64,000 bases of DNA from Euglena gracilis. Taxonomy: Eukaryota > Euglenida > Euglenophyceae > Euglenales. A model generated the notes under the pieces. It searched no databases, was not told the DNA's origin, and was given only the letters and a program-made list of their open reading frames with translations. A program made the translations under genes and the position numbers. Position 1 is the first letter of the stretch. Each line of letters starts with the position of its first letter. The stretch covers positions 15,740,947-15,804,946 of the forward strand of contig CP154957.1 of NCBI GenBank assembly GCA_039621445.1, read 5' to 3'. Below are positions 11,519 through 20,906 of this stretch, one piece after another.

Positions 11519-14500
11519 TTACATCCGTTCCAGCCGCCAATAATCATGGCGGGAGTCCAAGGGATCTTCCACAAGGACCATCTGGAATTGTGGTGGTGGT
11601 GGCCTATCTACGAGCCAGGTTTCTGGCGATTCGTATTCGAAATCAGGTACCACCCAGTCCCGAACCCATCCTTCGGGGACTGTCTGCTTGGTTGTGCTCG
11701 CTCTTTCCGCGAGGAACCACTGCAGCTTCTCCCAGAATTTCCTGGGCAGAGTGGCTGGCCAGATGAAGTAATTCATCCGTGGATGGTTGGCTGACACCTG
11801 CGGGGCATTCCCCGGGTGGAAGTCAATTGGCATGTGATACGCACATTCCGCGCGGACTGTATGGGGTCGTAATACGGCCCCAAGCCAGTCTTTGCAGGTC
11901 ATCCCGTGGTCTTCAGGTGGCCATTGTGGCAGGCACCAGCGACCGTTTCGGTCCTGGGTTTGGAACAGGCGAAAAAGTATCTTTTCCCTGTCGGCAGTCT
12001 CCCAGAGGTAAGGTAATCTTACCCCTGCTTCCTCAGCAGCGAGGCGTATCGCCCCACTGTCGATCTGCCACCCACGGGCCATTCCCGTGTGGCGGTAGTC
12101 GTCAAGCTTGAGGTTGGAGTACTTGAAAAAGTCCTTGTACTTTTTGTGCAAGGTGGAGTATTCCTCCAGTGGCTTCTGGGCACTTGGCACGATTGTGCGA
12201 ACTGCGCCTTCCGCAGTTTGCCAGAAGGTACCTCGAAGGCAATTGACGCAGAGTATCGGTACATTCGTACCGTCTCGCTCGGTGTAGCTAAAATTGTGCT
12301 TGTGGGTCCAACTGTCCACGCACTTGGCGCATACCAAGGCGGTACAGTTGGGGATGTATACATCCTTGTGGAACGATTTCCGATCCACAGGGTTGCACAC
12401 ATGGACGAGGGGTAATCCCAGGTCAGGTGCACTGTTATACATCTTGTGGCATACAGTGCAAAGCCGCACAAAACGGTTTTCCGTTGTTTTGTCGATGAGG
12501 AATTCCTCACCGAAGTATTGGGCCAAAACACGGGGGGATCTGGAATTGTAATAATTCCATGTCACGTTCTGATCAAAGGACCATTTTCGGCCCTGACAGA
12601 ACAGTGGCTCAATCCACCGGTTGAGGCATTGCTGTGTCCTCAGTTTGTGGTCGATCATCATGTACCTGTTTTTCAGGTCATGAATCTCAGGATCATCCTG
12701 ACTGACCGCATTCCAGTCGATGATAACTTCGTCTTCCGAAGGTGTCTCGGCTGTTGAGGCGCGGGATTTTCCCTGCCCCTTTGACGTAGGTTTCGGCTGT
12801 GAGGTTTTCCCATAGCCGGATGATGCGACGTGCGTGAATCCTTCTCCCAAGGTTGATCCTCGAGAAGAGGACGCAGCACTCTGGCCGCCAGCACCACCAC
12901 CGCCTTTCGGTGGGGGCTGATCACCAGATTTCGGTGTGGGCTTACAAGGTGCGGCGCCCGGCTTTGATTTTGCCGGGGCCTTCGGACTTCCGGTTTCCGG
13001 AGCATCCGAGGGCCGCCGATCGGCGTCGCGCTTGCTTGCCCAGGTGCGTGGTGACGCTTGGGACGGGGGTCTTCTCCCCGACACCGAGCGTCGTTGACCT
13101 TCAGCAGGGGTTTCCCGAGCTGAGGGTCGTCCTACGCGTTCCCTCGCGGCTTCCGTGGGTTTCCCAGGGGCAGCCGTGGGGGATGGTGTGGGTGTAGGCT
13201 TGGCTGGCGCACTTCGCGCTGGTTGAGCCTGTGGTGGGGGCATGGACGTCCGCTCAGCCTGTTTTTCCGGCGGCGGTGTCCGTGTGCCTGAATGCTTTGG
13301 TGCAGTGGCGGTGAAAATGCGCTGAGGTGTGGGTTCATCCCGTGCCTCGGCTGGCGCTACCGGTGCTGATACAGGTTCATCCTGTACTGGCACGGCTGGT
13401 GTCGTCTCCACTGCCACGGCTGTCTGTTCGCCTTCCGTCCGTGTCGCTTCCGACACCGGCGGTGGCGCCGCCGCTGGGGGAGGTTCATCCTCCACCATGG
13501 CTGTTGTGTCAGGTGTGACTTCCGCCGGTTGGGCAGTTTCCGCCGCAGCCGTTGAAGAACTGGCCGCAGTGCCACGTGGAGTGACAACTGCGATCAGGGA
13601 CCGCAAACCACCGAGTACGCGTCCGCCCAGCGAGGTGCGCCGTTCAGGTTCTTCACCGGAAGTGGGCTCCTCCGCTGGCTCCTCTGTCAACGGCGTTTCC
13701 CCGGAAACAGGGAGCTTGAGGCGTAATACCTCAGGCGTGTGGGGTACCGTCTCCGGCGGGTTTTCCCGCGGAGGGGTCGGTCCGCCCGGCGTACCCAGTG
13801 AGGATGGTGACGGTGGGACAGGTGTAATTTCGCCTGTCGGCGATCCTGGGCGCTGGGCAGTTTCTGCCACAGTGTCCAGCATCACGACAGATGGGCTACG
13901 GGTTTCCCGTGCCGGAGGTTCCGCTGGCTGAGATTCATCCTCGGCCATTGGGACCGTTTCTTCCTCCTCCTCCGCTTCCGGAGGGGAGTCCTCTGTGTGC
14001 AGCTGTGCAGCAGAACGCGGGTCTTTTCCGCTCCTGTAGCACCCTTGTGCGTCTGACAGGCGATAAAAGCTTATACTTTCACTCCTGTCAGAATTGGGGT
14101 ATGGGGGTGGCCACGTCGGTCTCACCCAGCTTCCGGGTGGAGGTTGCGGCTCGTCGTCGTCGATCTGGCAGAGGTCTTCCCACTGCTGTCGACAATGCTC
14201 AGTCACGCCGTACTCTCCTAGTTCTTCCAGGAAAGCGGGCAGCGGCAACGCATAACGAGGGACTTTCCCCTCGTGTGCCGCGAAAAAAGTCTGGAAATCT
14301 TCCCAGATCAGGATATTCCCGAACTGGGTGTCCAGGTGCTCCTGGAGACCGATCTCGGCCTCTTCCCAGTCCGGTCGCAGGTTCATCCTGCGCTGGTCAG
14401 GGTCGTAGGGTCTGGGCGCCACCTCGGTGTATCCCCGAGGTAACCACCTTCTGTGGACATCCACATCGGTGGTCATGTATTCCAGGAAATAAATGTAGAC

Positions 14501-15937
14501 CTCCAGGACGTAGGTAATCCACGCCCTGTGCCAGTACTGCTGCAGCAGAAATATTTTCTGCCGGTGCTGTTTCAGCACCTTTCGGTCTTGCGTTCCAAGA
14601 TTGGGATTCCGGCACTGATGCAGGAGGAATCTCCTGGTCGGCTGGCTGCCGGCATTCTCGGCAGACGGAGGCGGTTTTCCGCGTTCTCCGAAACCCCAGA
14701 AGTCAACAATGTGAACTTCCTTACAAAACTGGCATTCCAGTTTGTACCGCTGGGGGTACGCGAGGTCCACGTCCAGTACCTTGAACAGCATGCCATACAT
14801 GCTGTCCAAGAATACTTGGAGATTGCTTGTGAACATTACCGCAGCCTGGGCCTGGAGTTTCTCCGGCAGGGGGTAATACTTCCACTGGATTCCCAGTGCT
14901 CCTACGGAATACATGTGCGTGAAGATTTCCTTCAGCTGTGCGACGAACGTTTCGCCGTCTTCACAAGTATTCATACAATCGATGTACGTCAGACCGTTTC
15001 GGTCGGTAAAGATGCCGAAATTCTGGCAGGGGTATCCCAACCAGAACCACAGCTCCCAGAAACCGGGCATCCGGTCCAGGACAACTTCATTCGAATGAGG
15101 GTATCCCTCAAACGCATGAAGTTCGGCACTGTAGAAAAAACGTTTGCAGTGATCGTTCATACGATTCTGCACCACTTCGAGCACCGCATCCGGTGGTCGG
15201 TGGATCACGTTGCCTGCCCTTGTGAACCTTTGGAGATCTTCGTCGATTTTCGGCCAGATCTCCTCCAGGTACTTGAACACTGAGGCAACGTCATAATCCT
15301 TCGTTTTCGAAGGTTCGGCGGCTTTTCCGCCCTTGCCTGCTGTGGGTCCGGCAGATTTTCCGCCTTTGCCTGGAGTTGGCCAAGCGGCTTTTCCGCCTTT
15401 GCCAGGTGGGGCTTTCCCACCTTTCTCCTGGCCTTTGCCTTTCCCCTTCCCCTTCCCTTTACCTTTACCCTTACCCTTTGTGTTCGACAGCCATTCGAAT
15501 GTTGCCCAGTAATCCCAGTATTCTGGGTCTTCTGGTGTAAACACAGGGTAAGTCACGGATTCCGTGCTTGGCGTTCGAGCAAATTCCTGCTCAGCGTCAC
15601 CACGATTCGAGTAAACCGGTGCGACTGGGGATGGTCGGGTTTCCCGACGGGCCCGTTCTGCCGTCACGTCTGGCGCTGGCGGAGCTTCCTCCTCAGCGTC
15701 GACGTGCATCGCCGCGGGCGGATTTTCCGACCTCGGCGAGCGGCGCTGTGGCTGCGGCGTCAGATTTTCCGGGCCGCGGTCACGCTTGCCGGCGGCAGAG
15801 CTTGTGGGTCGTGCTGATGGCGCTTCCGCCACAGCAACGTCCTGCTGTCGCGCTGGTTGACTTGATCGTGATGGAGCTGGGACTCCGGTGAGAGCCGACA
15901 CAGCAGCATCATACTGCTGGCGCTCTTCTCGTGTCAT
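11519..15937 (-). CDS. Large accessory protein of Gypsy element A (1,472 codons), function unknown
   Basis: An uninterrupted frame in the env position, downstream of integrase-chromodomain. From the N-terminus: a disordered R/P/E-rich part; a basic KGKGKG tract (about residues 152-172) followed by GKGGK repeats; a compact W/Y/F-rich domain (about 210-600); a long P/T/E-rich disordered part (about 600-1060); and a C-terminal domain (about 1080-1472). The C-terminal domain carries a Cys/His cluster at about 1159-1236 (CTVC, HVC, C-x4-CAKC, HKH, CVNC) that could bind zinc. I recognise no known family and see no clear signal peptide or transmembrane segment, so an envelope role is not supported. 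The homologous frame of element B (58568-64000) is similar throughout but broken. Comparison with B shows the preceding 349-codon frame belongs to the same ancestral protein. It is visibly more GC-rich than gag-pol. Confidence 0.8.
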   Translation of the reverse strand: MTREERQQYDAAVSALTGVPAPSRSSQPARQQDVAVAEAPSARPTSSAAGKRDRGPENLTPQPQRRSPRSENPPAAMHVDAEEEAPPAPDVTAERARRETRPSPVAPVYSNRGDAEQEFARTPSTESVTYPVFTPEDPEYWDYWATFEWLSNTKGKGKGKGKGKGKGKGQEKGGKAPPGKGGKAAWPTPGKGGKSAGPTAGKGGKAAEPSKTKDYDVASVFKYLEEIWPKIDEDLQRFTRAGNVIHRPPDAVLEVVQNRMNDHCKRFFYSAELHAFEGYPHSNEVVLDRMPGFWELWFWLGYPCQNFGIFTDRNGLTYIDCMNTCEDGETFVAQLKEIFTHMYSVGALGIQWKYYPLPEKLQAQAAVMFTSNLQVFLDSMYGMLFKVLDVDLAYPQRYKLECQFCKEVHIVDFWGFGERGKPPPSAENAGSQPTRRFLLHQCRNPNLGTQDRKVLKQHRQKIFLLQQYWHRAWITYVLEVYIYFLEYMTTDVDVHRRWLPRGYTEVAPRPYDPDQRRMNLRPDWEEAEIGLQEHLDTQFGNILIWEDFQTFFAAHEGKVPRYALPLPAFLEELGEYGVTEHCRQQWEDLCQIDDDEPQPPPGSWVRPTWPPPYPNSDRSESISFYRLSDAQGCYRSGKDPRSAAQLHTEDSPPEAEEEEETVPMAEDESQPAEPPARETRSPSVVMLDTVAETAQRPGSPTGEITPVPPSPSSLGTPGGPTPPRENPPETVPHTPEVLRLKLPVSGETPLTEEPAEEPTSGEEPERRTSLGGRVLGGLRSLIAVVTPRGTAASSSTAAAETAQPAEVTPDTTAMVEDEPPPAAAPPPVSEATRTEGEQTAVAVETTPAVPVQDEPVSAPVAPAEARDEPTPQRIFTATAPKHSGTRTPPPEKQAERTSMPPPQAQPARSAPAKPTPTPSPTAAPGKPTEAARERVGRPSARETPAEGQRRSVSGRRPPSQASPRTWASKRDADRRPSDAPETGSPKAPAKSKPGAAPCKPTPKSGDQPPPKGGGGAGGQSAASSSRGSTLGEGFTHVASSGYGKTSQPKPTSKGQGKSRASTAETPSEDEVIIDWNAVSQDDPEIHDLKNRYMMIDHKLRTQQCLNRWIEPLFCQGRKWSFDQNVTWNYYNSRSPRVLAQYFGEEFLIDKTTENRFVRLCTVCHKMYNSAPDLGLPLVHVCNPVDRKSFHKDVYIPNCTALVCAKCVDSWTHKHNFSYTERDGTNVPILCVNCLRGTFWQTAEGAVRTIVPSAQKPLEEYSTLHKKYKDFFKYSNLKLDDYRHTGMARGWQIDSGAIRLAAEEAGVRLPYLWETADREKILFRLFQTQDRNGRWCLPQWPPEDHGMTCKDWLGAVLRPHTVRAECAYHMPIDFHPGNAPQVSANHPRMNYFIWPATLPRKFWEKLQWFLAERASTTKQTVPEGWVRDWVVPDFEYESPETWLVDRPPPPQFQMVLVEDPLDSRHDYWRLERM

Positions 15938-16983
15938 TTCCGCCCGGTTTTCCCTTTCCTTCCTTCCGCCCGGGCAGGATATTTCTGGCCGGCGGAAACA
16001 GGGGGACGACGTGCTATTTGTCGTTGGATTGTCACAGCATATTCATACTGTTGACGCTCCTCCTCAGTCTCGAACGGCCGGCCAGTCCACGGGTTAACGG
16101 GTTCATCCCGTACCGGGGGAACTGGTGCCGCACGAGGCGCTACCGCGGCTTCCCGCGGACGAGCGCTTCGGGCAGAGTCAGACGTCGGGGGAGGGTTTCC
16201 CTCCGCAGGACGTCGTGGGATAGGGTCAGGTATGGTTGGGTGGGGTTGAGGTGGATACACGTACTGATCCCGTGGCATTGGCGCCTCCTGGGGGTAATCC
16301 CCAGAGACGGTGTACTGAGACACAGGCTCCTGCGCAGGATAATCCCGCCGGGGCATGCGCTCAGGGGATCGAAAAATACTTTCTTTCACACGTGGGTGTT
16401 CACTCCGGACAGGTGCTTCCACTGTCTCTTCCTCGGGTAATCCGGGGGAGTGAGCACGAAAATGTGCGGTGTAAGTACCAACTGGTGGTACCTGCCGTGC
16501 TACCTGTGGCGGGACTTCCACGCCCAGGTCACGCATGGTAATGTCCGCCGCGAATCCCGACGCGTCCGGGTCGGTGTAATACACCAGACCGGTCATCGTC
16601 GCCTGGGCGCACATACACCACAGGGCTGGAGGGGTATTCGCGATGGTCAAAATTTTACGGCAGTGGTCATCCCACAGTGCCTGGGTGAGGTGGTCAGGTG
16701 CCGGGTTTGCGCTCATACGCATAACCCGGTTCATCGTCTCCGCCGTGCGGTGGATCATCACACCCGCGTACGGTGGGAGGCGACGAGAGCTGGATGGCTG
16801 AGATGGCCGCGCTTCCGCGGGCATCTGGGTCATCCTGCTACTGCTGCTGGCTTCAGGGTTTCCCTGAGCCGCAATCCGTGCAGGTGGCTGCGTACCGTAT
16901 CGGTACGCATACTGGTCAGGTTGAGGGTGAGTGGTGGGGTGGTAAGGCGGTCCTCCGCCTGGCTCCCTTCCACCGGGCAGCAT
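15934..16983 (-). CDS. N-terminal part of the accessory protein of element A (349 codons)
   Basis: It starts at MLPGGREPGGG about 160 bp after the integrase-chromodomain stop and overlaps the next frame by 4 bp. Residues about 55-150 (RRLPPYAGVMIHRTAETMN through LVYYTDPDASGF) look folded; the rest is P/R/E-rich. In element B the corresponding sequence runs straight into the next frame (PARAEMTMEERQQYD). In A an extra segment of about 26 bp with a duplicated CGGGCGGA splits the protein in two. The ATG choice rests on the first conserved ATG shared with B (58568). Confidence 0.7.
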   Translation of the reverse strand: MLPGGREPGGGPPYHPTTHPQPDQYAYRYGTQPPARIAAQGNPEASSSSRMTQMPAEARPSQPSSSRRLPPYAGVMIHRTAETMNRVMRMSANPAPDHLTQALWDDHCRKILTIANTPPALWCMCAQATMTGLVYYTDPDASGFAADITMRDLGVEVPPQVARQVPPVGTYTAHFRAHSPGLPEEETVEAPVRSEHPRVKESIFRSPERMPRRDYPAQEPVSQYTVSGDYPQEAPMPRDQYVYPPQPHPTIPDPIPRRPAEGNPPPTSDSARSARPREAAVAPRAAPVPPVRDEPVNPWTGRPFETEEERQQYEYAVTIQRQIARRPPVSAGQKYPARAEGRKGKTGRK

Positions 16984-17039
16984 GATACCGCCCGGGGTCG
17001 GTACGGTGGGATGGTTGGGTTGTTGGTTGTAAGTTGGTA

Positions 17040-17100
17040 ACGGTAACCGCTTGAGTATTATTTGCTAAAAAGGCTGCGGAAAGAAAGAATGATAAGAATC
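17040..17100 (-). promoter_or_regulatory. Candidate splice acceptor before the accessory ORF
   Basis: On the minus strand the spacer between pol and the accessory ORF contains TTTCTTTCCGCAG (the CAG corresponds to 17074-17076). The same string is conserved in element B (CAG at 58472-58474), whereas the surrounding spacer has diverged. A polypyrimidine tract ending in CAG before an env-position gene suggests a spliced subgenomic mRNA. This is inference. Confidence 0.35.
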
Positions 17101-17144
17101 AATGATAAAAACAAGACAAAACAACATGGTTTTCCCATGCGTTC

Positions 17145-18728
17145 TCAAAAACTTGTCATGGAAACATCAATGTTATGCTTCTTGTTCCACAGCTTCCAAT
17201 CTTGCTGGACATACCCAACAAAACTGGTTGCTGGCTCACAAGTGTCCTCCTCGGGCCCATACCCTTTCCAGCGGACCTTCCAAAGGTGCATACCTTTGTC
17301 GTTTTTGTGATCGATAATTTTATCGACTGCAAAGTCGTCCGTCTCAGGTAATCTGGAACGGGATTTGAAGTGCAGACACGGGATGGGTTTCCCATCCGGT
17401 GGCGACAGGTATGCCTTGACGTCGTCCATATGAACGTCCTCAACACCATTCGGTAATGCAACCTTATAACGCCCGCTGGTACCTAGTCTTTCTAGGATTT
17501 CACAGGGGCCGAGCCAGAGGGGGTCCAACTTGGAAGACTGCATGTGAGTACGGCTATTCCGTACCCACACGCGGTCACCGGGACTATACACAGGTGACTT
17601 GAAATTCTGCAAAAACGATTTCCGTTTAGTTGCATGAATATCAGTCACGCGCTTCTGGACTGCAGAACGTAGATTTTCTACTTCCGCAAACCAGGTCTCG
17701 CAACTGACACTCGTTCGGGCGGGTCTCTCCGAAGGGACATCCCCTATGGCCGGAGGGTCCCGTCCGAAAACTAATTTATAGGGGGAGTGTGGTAAAACCA
17801 ACCCTGGCAGGGTATTGATATAAAACAAACACCATGGTAGAACTGATATCCTGTTGCTGCGCGAGTCAGCCAGTGAAAGGCGAAGCATATTCACGACGGA
17901 TTTCACGGCTGCCTCGGCTCTACCATTGCCTTTGGGTCGGTATATAATGGAAAAATGTTGCTCAATTCCGAGTAAACCGCACAAAGTGGTGAAAAACCTT
18001 GAAGAAATCAAATGGTCTTGATCACTCACGATTTCATTCGGTAAACCCATTAAGCAAATGCATTTCTCCAAAAATATAGTTGCCAAACTTTGGGCAGTCA
18101 ACCCTGACTTCTGGCATGGAATGGCTACAATGTACCCACCCAGCCTGCAGACAACAACAAAAACGTAATCGTAAATTTTTTCGTCCGTTCCTTTGCACGG
18201 TTCTAATTCCAGAAAATCCATGCAGAGGGATGTAAAAATGTCAGGGGGTACGGGGAAGAAGTCCATCGTACCAGGGGGGGTACCTCTGCGGGGTTTTACC
18301 GCTTGACAAATTTGACACCGTTGCGCTATTCGCAAACAGCGTGAGTAAAGCTCTTTCTCGCTCAGGGTTGTGCAATACCTGCGGCCCACCAACGAAAGAA
18401 GTTTGGGGGCCCCAGGGTGACCATGGTTGTGATAGCATAAAATCACATCATCAACCAGGTCCTGGGGGATACAATATTTGTAACCCGATTCATTGCGAAA
18501 AACCAACCGTAAAGGTGAAAGAGTGTAATTGTCCAGCACTTCGCCATTACGAAGTCTGGTGACAATGGTGTCATACACCGGATCACGACTATAATCCCAT
18601 TCGCGAAAGAACAGTGGGGAAGGGGACTCCGTGCGTGTAATACGCCGGGGTCCGGACGTGCTTCCACGTCGGCGCCTGCCGCGCACTGGTGCGACCAGGA
18701 ATAGTTGTGAAACGGGAAAAGAATCCAA
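17145..18728 (-). CDS. Ty3/Gypsy integrase with C-terminal chromodomain, element A
   Basis: This is the integrase part of pol, which inserts the cDNA into chromatin. The N-terminal zinc-binding motif (HNHGH then CQICQ, about residues 95-140) is present. The catalytic D,D-35-E core is visible as CMDFLE, VSDQDHLISS and KGNGRAEAAV. A GPY/F-type module follows (LDPLWLGPCEILERL), and the last 70 residues form a chromodomain (VDKIIDHKND, WKVRWKGYGPEE). The usual TWEP of chromodomains reads TCEP here, while element B has TWEP. The frame begins after a 1-bp lesion near 18735 that separates it from RNase H; the original pol was continuous. Chromodomain integrases direct insertion to modified histones. 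Confidence 0.88.
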   Translation of the reverse strand: MDSFPVSQLFLVAPVRGRRRRGSTSGPRRITRTESPSPLFFREWDYSRDPVYDTIVTRLRNGEVLDNYTLSPLRLVFRNESGYKYCIPQDLVDDVILCYHNHGHPGAPKLLSLVGRRYCTTLSEKELYSRCLRIAQRCQICQAVKPRRGTPPGTMDFFPVPPDIFTSLCMDFLELEPCKGTDEKIYDYVFVVVCRLGGYIVAIPCQKSGLTAQSLATIFLEKCICLMGLPNEIVSDQDHLISSRFFTTLCGLLGIEQHFSIIYRPKGNGRAEAAVKSVVNMLRLSLADSRSNRISVLPWCLFYINTLPGLVLPHSPYKLVFGRDPPAIGDVPSERPARTSVSCETWFAEVENLRSAVQKRVTDIHATKRKSFLQNFKSPVYSPGDRVWVRNSRTHMQSSKLDPLWLGPCEILERLGTSGRYKVALPNGVEDVHMDDVKAYLSPPDGKPIPCLHFKSRSRLPETDDFAVDKIIDHKNDKGMHLWKVRWKGYGPEEDTCEPATSFVGYVQQDWKLWNKKHNIDVSMTSF

Positions 18729-18734
18729 AGATCA

Positions 18735-19588
18735 TCCGCAGCGTCGTTTCGACGTGCGTATTCGTCAGCTTCCTGACTTCCATGAAAAGTCGCGTCTCCC
18801 TCATCCGGGTTCCCAGGGTAATACCAAGGGGCCCGACTGAGCGGATCCGCTACTTTTTGTGTGTGACCAGGGGTATAAATAACTACAAGGTTAAATTGAC
18901 TCAAGAACTCATGCCATCTGCATCGCCTTCCGACCGAAAACATGACCTTGTTCAAATCATGGGTGTACCAGTGTTGGGGACTCTCATGGTCGGTCTTGAC
19001 GAGGATCTGGACGAGACTGCTGGCTACCCAGCTTCGGAATTTCTGGAGTATAAGCACGATTGCGTAGGTTTCCTTCTCGCGTATACTCCACTTGACTTGA
19101 CCTTTTCCGTCGTCGCCCTGTAACTTTCTGCTGAAGAAAGCCACAGGTCGGAGCTCATTCGCCGCGTTATGCTGGCTAAGAACTCCGCCAACAGCGTAAT
19201 CGCTGCTGTCGACTTCCAGTACGTATGGTTTGTATGGGTCCGCGATTTCGAGGACAACATTCTCCAAAAGCAAAACCTTGATTTTCTCAAGGGCTTCGCA
19301 CATTTGGTCATCCCAAATTACTTTGGTGTTGTCAACAGCCCGGTTTTTGAGCTGTTTGGTGAGGGGCACCGCGAATTTCGCGAAGTTCCTCATATATATC
19401 GCGTAATATTGGGCTAATCCCAAAAATCCTTTGAGGTGAGTAATCGTTTTGATTACCTCAGGGGTCCATTTCTTAATGGCTTCGAGTTTACTCGGAGCGG
19501 CTTTCCGCTGTCCATTGCTGAGGATGTGACCGCAAAATTTTATAAGTCTCCGAAACAAATGCATCTTCGCGCCTTTCGCGAAAATCAC
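18735..19588 (-). pseudogene. RT thumb/connection and RNase H domain, element A
   Basis: RNase H degrades the RNA strand after reverse transcription. Catalytic positions are visible as D in VDSSDYAVGG, E in EKETYAIV, D in KTDHESPQHW, and the terminal D in ADPLSRAPWY. The start of the segment (FCGHILSNGQ, LKGFLGLAQYY) is the normal Gypsy RT connection (GFLGLxxYY). It is separated from the RT frame by a frameshift near 19590 and from integrase by one near 18735, so it is not translated as a normal polyprotein in this copy. Confidence 0.85.
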
Positions 19589-20906
19589 ATGTTTTTTGAA
19601 AAGCGGTTAATCCCGCGCAAACATGGTGGAAGTGTGTGACGAGGATATACTCGCTCGATTTTGCGGATGGTGGTGGTGTTCCCACCAGCACATCATCGAT
19701 ACACACAATGGCAAACGGTAAATCGCGTAGAACCCATTGTATCATGCGCTGAAACATGGCTGGGCCATTCTTAACACCCATGGGGAGTACCGTCCATTGG
19801 TACACACCCTTGGATGTCACGAATGCCGTGTATGATTGTGAGTCAGGGTGCAAGTGCATTTGGTGAAAACCGTCCTCCAGGTCGAAAATTGACCACAACC
19901 GGTTTTCCGATTGTTTGGTGATCAAATTCTCGATCAGGGGGAGCGGGAAGGGATCATCCCTTGTTTGGGAGTTCAGGTACCAGTAATCCAGTACCAGTCT
20001 CCATTTCTTCTGACCTGAGGAGTCTGGGGGTTTAGGAACAACAAATGCCTGGGATGTCCACTCGCTTTTCGAGGGTACAATCCACTTGCGCTGAATAAGC
20101 ATCTCAATCATTTCATTGAGAGCTTGTTCGCGTTCTCCCGAACAACGAAAAATTTTCCGGTGCATTGGTTTAGCGCCTTCCTTAAGCTCGATCTTACAAA
20201 CACCGAACGGACCGCGTATCGCGGGGTCGATGTCGCACGCGTATACTGGATTTTCCAGTACACCGTGAAATTCGCGGGTGATCCGCGAACAGAATTCGGC
20301 TGACTTAGGATGCTGACCTGCACTCTCGATGACTGCGGAAACCACCAGGGTATCCCTGGGGCTACCGAGCTTCCTCGGCACTGCGAATTCGGACATTCCG
20401 AATGCATCGAAGAAACATACGCGAAAAACGATTTCTTGCAAGGGTGGTAATATTTTACCACAAAAATCTTCAAAAATCGGTACATTTGTGGGTAAATCCC
20501 ACCAGTAAAAACACACGTACGATAGTCGGGTGAACCATTCCGCTTCCGGAATGATGGGTATGAGAATAACTCCACGGGCTTCATCCCGCAGAATCTTCTC
20601 AACCGCACATTCGATAAGTTTTGGAGGGGGGTGCATCCATAACACCCACCGTATCACCCCAAAATTTATCAAATGCGTTAGAGTGTTGTGACCAATAACG
20701 TGGCAAACGGGCATGTGCATTGGATGAAAAGGCATCGATTTCCAATGCCAAACCAAAGGAATCAGCCAATGTCGCGATTTTGGAAAACCATCGTTCCAAA
20801 ATGCGATATTGACCAAAATTGAAAGCATTCCATACGCGTTTCGCGTATTCATGTACCCATTGTCCGGGTTGGAGTGACGAAACACAATGAATGGATCCAC
20901 AAACAT
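19488..20906 (-). pseudogene. Reverse transcriptase of element A, preceded by a Dam-like domain
   Basis: RT motifs are in order: KWRLVLDYWYLN (usual R replaced by W), FDLEDGFHQMHL, YQWTVLPMGVKNGPAMFQ, and the catalytic box read as VCIDDVLV. The Y of the YxDD box is replaced by C at about 19691-19705. The first third of the frame (about 20650-20480) is the C-terminal half of a domain resembling the DNA N6-adenine methylase-like (Dam) domain of DIRS-type retroelements: LWMHPPPKLIECAVEKI, then ARGVILIPIIPEAEWF. Its N-terminal half lies in the preceding frame, separated by a 4-bp insertion near 20660 that B lacks. Position between protease and RT is unusual for a Gypsy element. Confidence 0.75.

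Noticed and set aside
11519-16983. Accessory protein as a retroviral-type envelope
   Set aside because: No signal peptide, no clear transmembrane anchor, no furin-like site in a suitable place. Long disordered and KGKGKG parts and a Cys/His cluster fit a nucleic-acid-related protein better.
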